Source: Trichosphaerium sp. ATCC 40318 (Eukaryota > Discosea > Flabellinia > Trichosidae). From it: a DNA stretch of 64,000 bases. Made by a program: the position numbers and the translations under genes. Positions within the stretch are counted from its first letter, which is position 1, and every line of letters starts with the position of its first letter. The stretch covers positions 1 through 64,000 of the forward strand of contig JALMLS010000311.1 of the NCBI GenBank assembly GCA_038496445.1. Reading direction: 5' to 3'. Below the pieces are notes generated by a model. It saw only the letters and a program-made list of their open reading frames with translations, ran no database searches and had not been told where the DNA came from. Below, piece by piece: positions 10,832 to 23,300 of the stretch.

Positions 10832-11204
10832 AATTATAACCCAGACCGTATTAAGTAGTGGTAGCGGCAGCTGTGATAGGGAGGATCTTGAAAAAGTTTA
10901 CAACAAATTCTGAGGTTTTTTTTACCAGCACTCTTTTTGTGTTACACAACAGCAACGTGATAAAGGGAATAGTATTGCTACCAAACAAAATGTTGCGCAA
11001 AACTGCCCTTAATAGAAAATGTTGACTGAACACGTGCGCCTGCAGAAAAATTTGACGTAGCTTGCTACTCTGTAGCGAAGTAAAGCACAACAAACGTTTT
11101 GGATGTACAAATAAATCCTTGCAACGGACTTTTTTTATTTTTTTTCTTTTTGAGTTTGTCTTCTTGTTATTTACATTTTTTTTTTTTGGTGTGTTTTTCT
11201 TTCT
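10832..11204. other. Intergenic region upstream of the kinase gene
   Basis: About 370 bp lie between the kinase start and the stop of the FG nucleoporin, both on the minus strand. It must hold the nucleoporin 3' end and the kinase promoter. T runs occur near 11130-11190 and one CACGTG lies at about 11031-11036. No gene or other motif is seen. Confidence 0.5.
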
Positions 11205-14200
11205 TTAACTGAACCCGCCGAACATGTTTCCGCCTCCTTTGTTAGCACCATCCTTATTATCAGTACCACTAAAAGAAAAAGAACCATTCCTAGCAGAGAT
11301 ACGCTTTCCTCGTTTGCCCTTCTTTGGAGCATTCGTTGCAGTGTTACCAAACATATTACCTCCTGTACTTGCATCAGTTCCTCCAGAACCAAACGAGTTT
11401 CCAGTGCCACCAAAGCCACTACTTCCAGAGTTATTGCCACCAAAAGCACCTCCAGAAGTGCCACCAAATCCGCTACCACCAGTGGCGTTATTATTAGTTT
11501 GTCCGAAAGCGCCTGTTGCTCCTGTTCCGAACCCAGATGTGTTATCTTTTGATTGGCTACTTCCAAAGGCGTTGCTTCCTCCAAAGCCACTGGTACCCGA
11601 TGTACCTCCTCCAAATCCTGAAGTGCTACCGCCAGCTGCACTGTTACCGAAAGAAAACGCTTTCGGATCACCAGTGAAACCTGAACTACCAGTTGCACCA
11701 AACGTACTGTTGTTTCCTGAAGTAGAACCAAATCCAGAACTACTGTTAGCATTGGACTGACCGCTACCAAATCCGCTACCACCAGTTGCGTTATTATTAG
11801 ATTGTCCGAATCCGCCTGTTGCTCCTGTTCCAAACCCAGATGTGTTGTCTTTTGATTGGGTACCTCCAAAGGCGTTGCTTCCTCCAAAGCCTGAAGTGTC
11901 GGCGTTGGATTTGCTTGGTGTACCTCCAAACCCAGAGGTGCTACCACCAGCCTTGTTGTCGAATGAAAACGATTTTGTAGCACCGAAACCAGAGGAGGTG
12001 TTACCCGATGCGCCAAATGCGTTGTTTCCACCAAAACCGCTACTGCTTCCGTCGTCTTTCTTTGCACCGCCTCCAAATGCATTGTTTCCGCCAAAACCGC
12101 TAGTGTTAGTGTCCTCCTTCTTCACAGCACCACCAAATGCATTGTTTCCACCGAAACCATTATTGCTAGTGTCAGTCTTGTTTCCAAACCCAGAGGTATT
12201 TCCAAAGCCACCAGTACTGGCACCATCCTTCTTTGTGCTTCCTGTAGCACCAAATGCGTTATTTCCACCGAAACCGCTACTACTGGCACCATCTTTCTGT
12301 GTTGAATTACCGAACCCACTGCTGCCGTTTCCGAACCCAGAAGTACCTCCAAAGCCGCTAGTACTTGTATTCTCTTTCTTTACAGAGTCAAGACCTCCAT
12401 TGCCAGCATTAGAACCAAATCCAGAGCCGGTTGTGGAAGCACCATCAGCCTTATTATTTTGACCAAATGCGCCATTGCCTTGTCCGCCAAAACCACCAGT
12501 GGTTCCAGATTTACCGGTGACAAATTCAGTGCCACTACCGAAAGTACTAGTGTTGTTTGTAGTATCCTTCTTTCCACCAAATCCAGCATTATTACCGCTG
12601 CCGAAACCACCAGTACTTGTGCCTCCGTTTCCACCAAATCCAGCATTATTACTACCACCAAAACCACCGGTGGTTCCAGATTTACCGGCGACAAATTCAG
12701 TGCCACTACCGAAAGTGCTGGTGTTGTTTGTAGTATCCTTCTTTTCGCCAAACCCAGCTGTGTTTCCGCCGAAACCACCAGTGGTTCCAGATTGACCAGT
12801 GACAAATTCAGTACCACTACCAAAAGTGCTGGTGTTTTTCGTAGCATCCTTCTTTGCACCAAATCCAGCGGCGGTTCCACCAAACCCACCGGTATTACCG
12901 CCGAAACCACCAGTGGTTCCAGATTGACCAGCAACAAATTCAGTGCCACTGCCAAAAGTGCTGGTGTTGTTCGTAGCATCCTTCTTTGCACCAAATCCAG
13001 CGGCATTTCCGCCAAACCCACCGGTGGTTCCAGATTGCCCAACAACAAATTCAGTGCCACTACCGAAAGTGCTAGTACTTGTATCTTCCTTCTTACCGTC
13101 TGATTTCGACGTGGTATCAGTATTTGTGGTAGCAGGAAACTAAAAGAAAACAAAAGTAAGTAAACTAAAAGATCAAGTAATACAAAAGAAGGTACCAGGG
13201 TTGGATTCTTTTTAATAGCGCTAGCTGCTGCTCCAAATACACCTCCTGTTTTTAGGTTTGCATCAAAGGACTAAGGAAGAGAAAGGTAAGCTTAAGAACG
13301 ACAACAAAAAGAGATGTTTCCAATTCGCAAAAAAAACCCACAAACGTACGGTTTCGCTATTTAGTTTTGGCTTGTCTTTACCGGTTGTAGGTGTGTTTGT
13401 TTGTGAACTTGCACCAAATCCTGTAATGTTTGTAGCCGCAGGAGATCCAAATCCAGGTGTTGAGGGCGATGTCTTTTGAATTTAAGGTGAGTTCTCAACA
13501 ACACTGAAGGATTTTTTTTGTTTTCGGAAAATTTTGATGTTGTAAAGATTTAAATAACAATGGCTCGGTTTGTAGCTTGTTTACGTACCGTATTGGTTGG
13601 TGGACTTGTCAAAGGTAATTGGAATCCCACCTTCTTCTTCTTACCACTCAATGCAGCCATTTCAGCACCTCTCTTGGCCATATGGTTTACTCTTTCTATT
13701 ACTTCTTCTTTTGTAAACACTGGAATAGGAGCCTAAAAGGAGTACTGGTAAGAACGGGTAAAATGAACATAAAAAAAAAATACACGACATTTTTGGTTTT
13801 TTTTGGTAGGCATTATCACGTGAATATAAAAAACAAGGATGAGTTTTGGGCTTCGGTTTTTTAAATCACGCACCCTCTTTTTGATAGGTGTAAGCATGAC
13901 ACCTGGATCAGGTGGCCTTATAGCACGTCTTGTAATTGGATCAATTTCAAGTTTAGGCATTGCCTTGAAAGGTGGCAAGTTATCTTCGTCTTCAATATCA
14001 TCATACTCATATATCGGTATTGGCTTCTTTCTTTTGGGTGTATTCTTTGTTGGAGAAGTTGAAGCTCTTCTTTTCTTTGTTTTTGTAGTAGACTTCTTTG
14101 GTTTCCTTGCAGAGGCAGATCCTTTCTTGGTAATAGTAGAACGACGCTTCTTCTTTTTCTGTTGTTGTCCTTCAGCTTCAGCTTCACGTTTCTTTTTCAA

Positions 14201-15246
14201 GCGTTGTGCTTGTCTCTTTTCTTGCAATTCTTGCTTTCGTATATTAGCTTCTCTTTCCAGTTGAGCTGCACGTTGCTGTTGCTTAAGTATACGAGGAGTC
14301 CCTGGATCAATATCAACAGCTGGAGGCAGAACGATTTGCGAGACTCTGTTAAACTTAGTCATCATTGTCTTTTGTCTCTTTTGGTTGCTTGTCATTGTTG
14401 TAGATTTTCTTCTCTTACGATCAATCGCCTTTTTTTTAACGGGTTTTGGAGTATTTGTTCTAGCTTTGGCTGCAGCGCTCGCTTTTCTTGATGCGCTCAT
14501 TGCCTTCTCGAAATATGACTGAGGGTTCGCTAATCTAATAGGGGATTGACCAAATTTACGCGATGGGCTGTAAGGTAACGGGCGAGGTTTTACTGCTGAG
14601 AAGCTTCGTTGCCGAAATCCTGGTGTTCTCCCTGATAGTGATGGTGAAGGATACGGTGATTGCGGTAGCGATGCAGACACTGGTGGAGGTGGCCCATGTA
14701 ACGGATAAGGGTAAGGGACATATTCCTCCTTTGGTGATGGGAGCGTCGTGTTCAAGTATGATGGTTGTGGGAGTACTTGGTGAGCAGGGTAGCGTTTGGG
14801 TGTTCTACAACAGTTGAGTTTTAGAAAAATTAATGAGTTTTACACGAAATTAAACCAAATGTACCGGCTTGGTGTCGAAAACGGGCTATTGAACGCGTCA
14901 GAACTGACACCGCTCCCATATGTTCTACTTGATCGTTTAGCAGCGCTTGGAGGTGACTTTCTTGTCTCTACTATCGGAAATACCGCTGAAAATCGTGAGA
15001 TAAGATACAACAAGTAGCGTTTTGTGTTTTTACCATTCTTTTTTTTGCGCGAAGGGCTTACTGGAGTAACGAGTGGAATTCTTTCGGCACTATAGGATAG
15101 TCGTTAAACAAAAATAATCAAAAAAAAAACAAAAAAAAAAAATAAAAACCAAAATGTTTGGCGCCAAACCTTATCCACACGTAGGCTATGTAAGCTGCTA
15201 TGGCCAAAGTCCATAGAATCATCGCCACAGCGGTTGACAGTTCCAT
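11205..15246 (-). CDS. FG-repeat nucleoporin with predicted N-terminal membrane anchor
   Basis: The C-terminal two thirds (11205-13140) is an FG-repeat domain with dozens of GFGG, AFGG and FGSGTEF units rich in Gly, Asn, Ser and Thr. It ends in an MFGGFS tail. Upstream exons at about 13198-13262, 13350-13480, 13590-13735 and 13875-14812 join in frame. They encode a Pro-rich segment and a long Lys/Arg-rich stretch (several KKKRR-type clusters near 14040-14430) that would be nuclear-localising. Further upstream, exon 14882-15018 joins in phase. A 28-nt exon at 15062-15089 and a 77-nt first exon at 15170-15246 also join in phase. The first exon encodes MELSTAVAMILWTLAIAAY, a good single transmembrane segment. 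The product, about 1,150 residues, would be anchored in the pore membrane like POM121. The first two joins are by-eye predictions, and the first donor (GTTTGG) is weak. The start codon assignment follows from them. Confidence 0.85.
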
Positions 15247-15450
15247 TGGAGCCAAATTGCAATGATGAATAAAAAACGCTTTGAGAATAATTTTGACGTT
15301 CACAGACCGCGCTAAATACTATTGTAGACACGTATTTGCGTATATTTCGCCCGTAGCATTAGGTATGATAATTTTTACATGAATAAAGAAAAGGTTTTGC
15401 ATGTTCTGTTCGTTCATTGTATTGCCTATGTTAGGGTGCCCAGGTGACTA
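15247..15450. promoter_or_regulatory. Shared divergent promoter region, nucleoporin and CDK8
   Basis: About 200 bp separate the predicted nucleoporin ATG from the CDK8 ATG, transcribed away from each other. It must serve both promoters. No clear TATA box was identified. The region is AT-rich between 15360 and 15400. Confidence 0.4.
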
Positions 15451-17108
15451 ATGGCTACTACTGGGATAGTACCAAAGCTGAAATGGCAAAGCAAGCAAAA
15501 ATTAAACGACAAGTACGCCACAGATTACATGGTTGGCATGGGGACGTTTGGGTATGTGTATAAAGGCACAGCAAAGGATAAAACAAAAAACGTTGTTGCC
15601 ATAAAACGGTTTAAAGACGGTCAAGCAATATCCTTTACGGCTTGCAGAGAGATAGCGGTACGGCAACCCATCAACGCGTATTTTGCAAGATGAAAGCAAT
15701 TGAACAAAAAAAAACTCCCCAATATTCATCCTATTAGTTGCTACGCGAGTTAGACCATGAACACATTGTGCGATTGGTGGATGTTTGTGTTGAACCATTA
15801 TCTCAGAGCCTCTACCTTATATTCGATTATGCTGAATACGATCTCTATGTATGTGAACCGTTGCTACATCTGTAACAAAACCCCTCGTGTTTTCTTATCA
15901 TAATCAAAAAGGAAATCTTGAAAGCGCATCGTGGAAAGCCTCCATTACACCCAGGCGCTGTAAAGAGCTTCTTGTGGCAAATATTAAACGCAATGAACTA
16001 CTTACACGCAAATTGGATCATTCACAGAGATCTCAAGCCTTCAAACATCCTTGTCATGGGTGCTGGTAAAGATGAGGGATACGTCAAAATTGGTACGACG
16101 CTTTCTTTGGTTAATTCCTCACTCACGTTTTACGTGCAGCTGATTTCGGTTTGGCGCGAGTTTTTAAAAGGTATGGTTATTGAGTAACTATTTGATATAC
16201 ACAGTGGTTGCTTATTTCCACCTCTAGTCCTCTTAGACGTCTCTCTGATAACGGTGTTGTTGTTACAATATGGTACAGAGCTCCAGAGCTATTGCTAGGC
16301 GCCAAGCATTACACAAATGCCATCGGTACTTTTTTTCTTCATTGTTGTGGCCACAAGCCTGTGTCTACTCACAAAAGGGCTTACTAGATATTTGGGCTAT
16401 TGGTTGTATATTCGCAGAGTTAGCTACTATATGGCCTCTTTTTCAGGGAACTGAAATAGAAGTGAATAACCCTAATGCATACCAAGATAATCAAGTAAAG
16501 CAGATAGTGTCAGTTTTGGGTAACGTTTCTACTGAAGATTGGCCAGGAGTCCAGTATTTACCTTTCTACACAAAGGCATACTATGCAGGTGCTCAACACT
16601 GTTTAGCAAAACGTGTTGAAAAGCTTCAATCAGCTCAGGGTTTGGATCTTTTGACACAAATGCTAGCGGTATGTGTTTACAAAACACATTCATTTTGTGT
16701 CGGGCCTGTGTGCTATGAATATTGGTCTTATTATTTTTTAGTATGATCCTAATAAGCGTATTACTGCTGCTGATGCACTCGAACATCCTTACTTTAAAGA
16801 AGCTCCTATACCAGTCAAAAAGTACATTAACTTGGTTATTTTTATTATTCTACAGTTGTAATTTTTTTTTTTGTACTTGTTCTTAATGCTTTTGTGTAGT
16901 GTGTTTAGCCGAGATGTAGGATATGCTAGTCGCGCAAAATATCCAATTCGTAAGGAATTTCATCCCCAAGCAACAGCACAAAAAGCAAAGCGTAAAGGTA
17001 TTGTCAAGTCTTACATTTGGTTTTTTCTCATTGTTGTTTTTAGATGCTTCACAACCTCAATCAACACGCCTAAAGTATGCCAGAGGTAAAGACGGCAATC
17101 GATTTTAA
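15451..17108 (+). CDS. CDK8: Cyclin-dependent kinase 8 (Mediator kinase)
   Basis: CDK8 with cyclin C forms the kinase module of the Mediator complex in the nucleus. The protein, about 400 residues, starts at ATG 15451. It has the glycine loop [11 protein letters not shown], the lysine in VAIKRF and the family-diagnostic SFTACREIA (SMSACREIA in animals) in the C-helix. The hinge FDYAEYDLY is followed by [46 protein letters not shown] and [12 protein letters not shown]. The SNPYHHDQ-like NPNAYQDNQ region and the C-lobe DPNKRIT match CDK8. The active site has DFG where human CDK8 has DMG. Exons are split by introns at about 15657, 15848, 16094, 16171, 16326, 16670, 16815 and 16998, by eye. The tail is short and basic, ending NRF. 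AATAAA lies at 17144-17149. Confidence 0.95.
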
Positions 17109-17435
17109 TATGAGAACATTTAAACACTACACTTCACTTGTACAATAAAAGTCTAAAAGACGAGAAATCATAAAAACGACATGAAGAAAACACGATTTTT
17201 TTAGCAAAGTGATGTTGGTTTAATGTCTTCTCACGTGTGCTGAAAACTTCAAGTATTCTTGTTGCGTCCTTGAGTAGCCGTAATACACTTTTGAGTTCTT
17301 GTACATGTGGAGATTTCAAAGCAATCTCCGTAACTCACTAAGTTCGGCCGAGGCCACTTTTGATTTCACTGAACTTGTAAAGCAGAAACTTGTCACAAAA
17401 ATACAGCTTCTACTCAACGCGCAACTTATCTATCA

Positions 17436-18352
17436 ATGTTACTACGAACTACTGCATACGCTAAACAACGGGTTGTCCGCATACAAAAAAGAGCGCAATA
17501 CTCAACATCTAGTGCTACCAGACGCAATGTTCTTGTACAAGGTGGCGGAAAAGGCATTGGCCTTGCATTTAGTAAGTAAGTTCGTTAAATTTAGATGAAG
17601 ATGACCTACAACGTTACTGACCGCGTAAATTAGGCACTATTTGCAAGAAAATAACGAAAACAAAGTGATTATTACATGTCGCGATCCAACTACAAATAAC
17701 GACCTTTCAGATCTTCGTAACAAGTACGGGGAGCGCGTTGCGCTGCACCCACTTGATATCAAGAGCGAAACGTCAATTAAGAACCTGAGCGAAGAAGTCA
17801 AAAAAACCGTTGACAACCTCGACGTCCTACTTAACGTAACTGGCATTGTACACCCTAGCGGAAGAGGTACACAATCAACACTTATACACCTTCACCAACA
17901 CCCATCTAGGCGAGACATCACTTCAACAAGTGACAGAAAAGGATAGTGCAGAAGTATATGCTATTAATTGTCTTGGTCCTTTACTTGTTACTCGATACTT
18001 TGAGCCTCTTTTAACTGCTACAAAGGATGTTTCACATATCATTAATATCTCAGCAAAGAGCGGTAGTATTGCGCTTAATATAGGCGGATGGTATGCTCAG
18101 CGTATGGCAAAGGCAGGGATGAACATGTGGACCAAGAGTGTTGCTGTAGAGCTAAAAAGGAAGAATGTTATTTGTGTTGCTTTAGATCCTGGTTTAGTAA
18201 AGACACAGCTCTCTGAGCCTTATCATAGATCTTGGAAGGGTGTCGTATCTCCAGAAGTAACTGTTGAGAATATGATAAAGGTAATAGAAGGCCTTGATAT
18301 AAGCAAGACTGGAAAGTTCATGGATTCATTTGGTAAAGATATACCGTATTAG
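17436..18352 (+). CDS. Short-chain dehydrogenase/reductase-like protein, mitochondrial type
   Basis: Three exons (17436-17575, 17634-17866, 17910-18352) join in phase and encode about 271 residues. The N-terminus, MLLRTTAYAKQRVV followed by an RAQYSTSS stretch, is rich in Arg, Ser and Thr with no acids for about 35 residues. This fits a mitochondrial presequence. The NAD(P)-binding glycine motif is QGGGKGIG, then the beta2 region IITCRDP, LDIKSE and LNVTG (usual NNAG). INISAKSGSI carries the catalytic Ser. The expected YxxxK motif reads QRMAK: Lys is kept but Tyr is Gln, with a Tyr two residues earlier. The closest family is the C-factor/sniffer type. Loss of the aligned Tyr may mean an altered or absent oxidoreductase activity. 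AATAAA follows at 18407-18412. Confidence 0.9.
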
Positions 18353-18559
18353 CATGCTGGGTAAGCTGTGTTTTATATTGCTATTTGTAGCTATACATTT
18401 TATTACAATAAACATCCAAGCAAAGAAGTACTCAATATCTTGCCCTTTTTTAATGTATGTACAATACGATTGAAGTTTGCAATAATGTTTGAGTACAGCA
18501 AAGTTTCAGAATGATAACTATTTTTTTGAATTTACATTTTGATTTTTTACATTCGTTTG

Positions 18560-20072
18560 TTATACACGGGCTTGCTCTTTCATTTTAAACATTATTTGTA
18601 ATGCTTGAATGATGAACCTATAAAAGTAGCAAACTTGATTAGAATGGGACAAGGAACACAGGTACTATAAATATACTAAAGCGTTACCTTGGCTTTGAAG
18701 CTGAACCTTTCCATGTAAATTTTTCCCATTCCCAATTGTAGTTTGGTTCGAGCTCTACCAACATTTGTGGCCAGAATCTTGAAAGCCTCCAGCATTGTAC
18801 AGTGTTTGAAAAAGCAGTCAATTGTCTGAATGAAACATGATACCTTAAAGAAAAAAAGTAAGTTCAACAAAAGCAAAAAAATTATTTGGTGATGGTAAAA
18901 AAAAGTTCATACCACATTTCTGGGCTTGTGAAACCAGCCTTCTTCCTTACAGCTCTAAGAAAAGTACGGAATAGTGTCCATTGGTCGAATTCAGCACGAG
19001 TGGATGTAAGTCCTTGCCAATGAAATCTTGTATTATCCCAAACATGGTTTTTGTAAACTGACTGTAATGCACGTTGTAGTGATCCTCCATACCTAAAAAC
19101 AAACCTTAAGAACCAACATACAATATCAATCCTTTGGAGCCTTTTTGTTTTTGTGGTTGAGCAAGTATTAGTACATTTCTATTATATAATCGCCACCAAC
19201 TTCCTTAAAGAAACTTTGTCTAATCCCATACCAATCATCCATTACTTTAACCCCAAGCTGTTCAGCACATGTATTGAATAATTGCCGTTGACGTGGTAAT
19301 GTCCAATAATTCTTTGGTGCATGTCTTTTGTACAAACACGTGTTAATCACGTGACTATTTTTTTTTTGTTTAAATAACAACGCACTGGAAGTTTGTTGGT
19401 GTCCATTTGAAGTCAGGGAATAAAGCCTCCAATGTCTTAGATAAAGAGTTTTTGTGACAACGCCTGATATGGTTGTAATTATGAGAATTATTGGGTGTCT
19501 TTTACAAAAGACTGAAGTGACGCACAATATACAACGACCTCCATAGGCAGTAATATCATTAACGCCAAAGTCGTACCAATCATCTAAGCTCTTGACACGA
19601 AGTTCTTTGGCTATTGTGTTCATTTTTATATGTTGAACATTTGGGTCTTCCCAGTGATGTACTGGTGCGTTTTTGCGCCTAGAAAAGGTATGGTTAATAC
19701 TTGCAATAAGGTACATAACATGAACTGTGCAGGCGCACATAAACTTCCATGACTCCCAGGAGTATTGAGGGTAAACATCAGCTAAACATTTGTAAAGTGA
19801 ACCGTCATAGAATTGTCTGCTCAAAACGCCTCATTTAGCGTTTATTTTGTTGTTATCATGTTTACTTGCCGTATAATGTACGATGTGTCACTTCCAAATG
19901 ATGTTGGATCAACTGTGTACCATTCTTCTAGATTTTTGAAGCCATTTGTCTTCTCAACAGCGTAGATGAGGTTTTTACGGTTACTTGGTATCGTCCAGTG
20001 GCTCCATGGGTTTCTTGTAGAAGTTTGGTGAAGTTTTTGTCCGTTATTACTCAAATACTTCAGTGTACTCAT
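18560..20072 (-). CDS. WY-module repeat protein, four modules
   Basis: The gene runs from ATG 20072 to TAA 18560-18562. Each module of about 90-105 residues has HW or YW near its start, a helix ending in GFKNL, RVKSL or LGVKVM, then [DE][DE]WY, a GG turn, a GSLYKCL-like helix, YPxxxW and a final WKF-like end. Module 1 carries NLEEWYTV, module 2 SLDDWYDF, module 3 VMDDWYGI and module 4 PEMWYHV. Exons are separated by short introns, one of which appears to be GC-AG (19817-19869). The tail after module 4 is short and basic, with no nuclease domain. I know similar repeats only as unnamed hypothetical proteins of diverse eukaryotes. A nucleic-acid-binding role is inferred from the two sister genes at 40446 and 43318. 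Confidence 0.82.
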
Positions 20073-20352
20073 TTATAAGCGCTAATATAGCCATTACACG
20101 TTATGAATACATTTAACAGAGTAATAAATAGAGAAACGCACGTATTAACCATAAAGAAGCGTCTACGTTTCGTATAGAATGTGATCAAGTTATTCCACAG
20201 CCGGTTTAGAACGAAACAGACTTAAGCGCAAGAGAAGTTAAGTTTTTTGCCGTAAACCGCGTATTGGGCGTGTGAAACTACTTTAGTTATAATACGTGGA
20301 TTTATTAGTTGTGTTACAGCAGTTTTAACGTTTTTTTCATGTTCTGTTAAGG

Positions 20353-23300
20353 TCACGTGTGTGAATGAGATGATAGGGAGTTTCCTTTAGCTCTAAATAT
20401 TGTAGTCTTACTTTTACTATCTCCACTGCTCATACGCCCTCGTTTTTTGACTGCACGTCTTTGACTAGGTGGTCCTATTGCCTTTGCAAGGGTTTCAAGC
20501 TTATCACCAGCGTCAGAGTCGATAGTCTTTAGCTTAGGTAGCTTGTCATTTATAAAGCTGTGAAGGTATGCCAATGAAGATAAAATAATATCTTGTGGCA
20601 CTGTTAACCTCACTGTGATTCCAGGTGGTGCTGTGCCAGGAGGATTCTATTGTATTTAAAAGGATCAGTAAGGAGGTAAAAAAGCAAATAATGAATAAAA
20701 CGTACAGCAAGTTTATCTATAAAGTCTCTAAAGTCTGATTGGTTATCAAGAATAAAATCATTAATTTTCTCCATATATTCTTCTTTTATACCAGGTAAAG
20801 TCTCATTAGCGAGATTCTGTAGTGCCTTTGAAAGAAGTACGAAATACCGTTGAGACGTTTGACAAGGAAGTACTAGTAATCATGTCAAACAAGTAGAGGA
20901 CGCCAACTTTTGTTCGAATAAAAAAAAAAGTACAAGTACCTGGAAGCAATCCATATACTTGTGGTGTAGAAATCGCAGGACAAATGAACCTCAAGAATAT
21001 GAAGCCACCTACAGCTTTATAGTTTGTACGCTTCTCTGGGAACTTCTCACCGACTACTTCCATTACGTGGTGAGCCAAATGACGCATTTCACTAAACGAG
21101 GTTAGACCAGTAAAAAAACCTTATTGACTATTTTAAAGTCGTACAGGCGCATGTTTGGTAGTGACTCTTTGATACCCTTGAAGAGCTTCTGTGCTGTGAC
21201 AAGGAGGGTATAATTATTGATTGTAATATCTGCATCATCAACAAAGTCATGTTCAATGCGTTCTGGATCAATCTCAAGATCAAACTAACCAATCTTGATA
21301 AGAAAAAACCCGGAAGAAAGTTAGTGTATTGCTTTCGTACCCTAATAAGCTCTGTTCTATCGTTCTCTGCAACACCTTCCTCACCAATAGCAGTTGCATG
21401 AAGATCATAGATATATTCTGCAAACGTATGCCAGAGGTAAGGTATACCAATAATCTTTGCCCATACAGTAAACATCTTTGATGCAATACTCTCTGATCTA
21501 AATAATATAGAAGGATCACCTCTTGCTCTTTTAACTTCTTCATCAATAAACGTGAACAAAAGTTCTAGTACGCGACCCTATATAATGTTATTATCCAAGC
21601 ATAGAATGAAGCAACTTAAGTTGTGATGTACCTTGCTGTAGTACAAATAAACTAAAGCCTTTGCGAGTGTATCAGCATCATTAGATGAGTGTACTTGCTC
21701 TAGTAGTATAGGCAAGCTATAGCCTGGTTGATCCAACATAGCGTCTAGTGTTTGCAAGTAATTGGCTTGCTCTGCTGTCACATCATGCATTAGTCTTTGT
21801 GTTCCACCGAAAGCGAGAAGAGAATAATCAGGTTCTCTGAAAGCACGCCTTCTCTTTCTTCGTATAATGATGGCAATAATAATTGCCGCAATAAGTAGGA
21901 GTACAAGTACTGCGATTATAATGTAAGCCCAGAACGGGATAACAGTACGGTTATCGTCTGGTTGTTGTACTGCAAATGTTACACCACCTGCAGAAGATGC
22001 AAATAGTTTATCGTTCCACCACAAGGACAAAGCAACGCTAAAGTAAGTGGTTAGATAGTTAAGAGTAGAGGTATGGATGAGTGAATAACTTCTTAAGACA
22101 AACTCGTGCCTAGAGCTTGACGATACAGGTGGTACTATACACGTAAGTGCAGTGTCATTTACTATTACTGCAGGTACTCTACCAGAGCCAAAATCACATT
22201 CCATAACAGGTGCGGCTTGTCTTTTCCCACTTGCAATAAATGGCACGAATGTTGAAATAATATTCACCACAGTGCCTGGTCCACCAGATAGTGGCGCGAC
22301 GCCAATAACAGCTTTAATAAAAGTGTCAGTAAAATTAGCAAGCAATCAAGAGTGTTACCTGGGCATTCATCGACTTCTATTGTTGTTTCTGTGATGGGTG
22401 CTATAGGGCATCCTGATTGTGGTACACAAGTACTACTATACAAGCACCATTCACACGCCTTTCCTTTTGTGTTTTGTGCTAGGCACTCTCCACAACTGCT
22501 TGTACCTTCTGTACAATCTACAAAAGCGTGAGTTTCGGTTTGCAAACGTTTATAACGTACTATAGAAATTAAAGGGAAGTGCAACACCAATGTTGTTTAT
22601 CTCTTCGACATCTGGAAGCGTCAAACGTATGTTAACAGATACTTCAGTCTCAGAACTGCTAAGAGGTACATTACATGCCATAGATGTAGCTGTGACCGCA
22701 AAAGCCTACAAACAGGAATCAGGATGTCTTCATTTCGAAGAAAACTCTTAACAATTCTCACCTCTTCGCTTCTCACTGCTCCGTTCTGAAAAGTGTAATC
22801 ACACGTGTACACTTCGTTGCCGAAAGCCCGAAAGATGCCGTTTATGTTTGTTACACTCTGAGAGCTATTCGAAAATTCGGCCACGGTGGTGTGTGGTGGA
22901 ATGAGTGCTGATACAATTGGACAAGCTAACAGAATATTAATTTCTTCTTACAAAAATTTTGCGCACCTGTAAAGTCTGTTACTCTAAAAGTATCTGAACA
23001 CAAAGAGCTAGTGGCACATCCCCACAATTCAGAGTCAAGACAAAAATTACATACTCCTTCGCTACCACCAATACAAGCGCCACAGGAGGTTCCGTACGAA
23101 GAGCAGTCTGCAAGGAAGAAATTAATAATTAACTCAATCTTAAAACTCATACCAATTAATGTGAGTGCATCTACTTTACGATCGATTACGTTTTGTCCTT
23201 GTAACAGTGATATATCAACAGTCCGTTTATCTCTAATCTGAACTATATCTACTGTTGCGCCACTTGCCTGACAAGTCACTTGACGACTTGAACTTGTAGC

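Noticed and set aside
11224-13143. Pro-rich and Thr/Ser-rich open frames on the plus strand (for example 11224-11760, 11842-12462, 12459-13103)
   Set aside because: They are antisense shadows of the FG-repeat region; the GGC/GGT/TTT-rich codons of FG repeats read as Pro/Lys on the other strand.
11171-13153. Val/Leu-rich minus-strand frames (11171-12094, 12380-13153)
   Set aside because: They are frame-shifted readings of the FG-repeat DNA. Only the Gly/Phe/Asn frame joins to the upstream exons.
15104-15331. Stand-alone small membrane protein on the minus strand upstream of the nucleoporin
   Set aside because: The ATG at 15246 and its hydrophobic helix join in phase through two short introns to the nucleoporin, a simpler explanation. 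The read-through version ends in poly-Phe from a T run.
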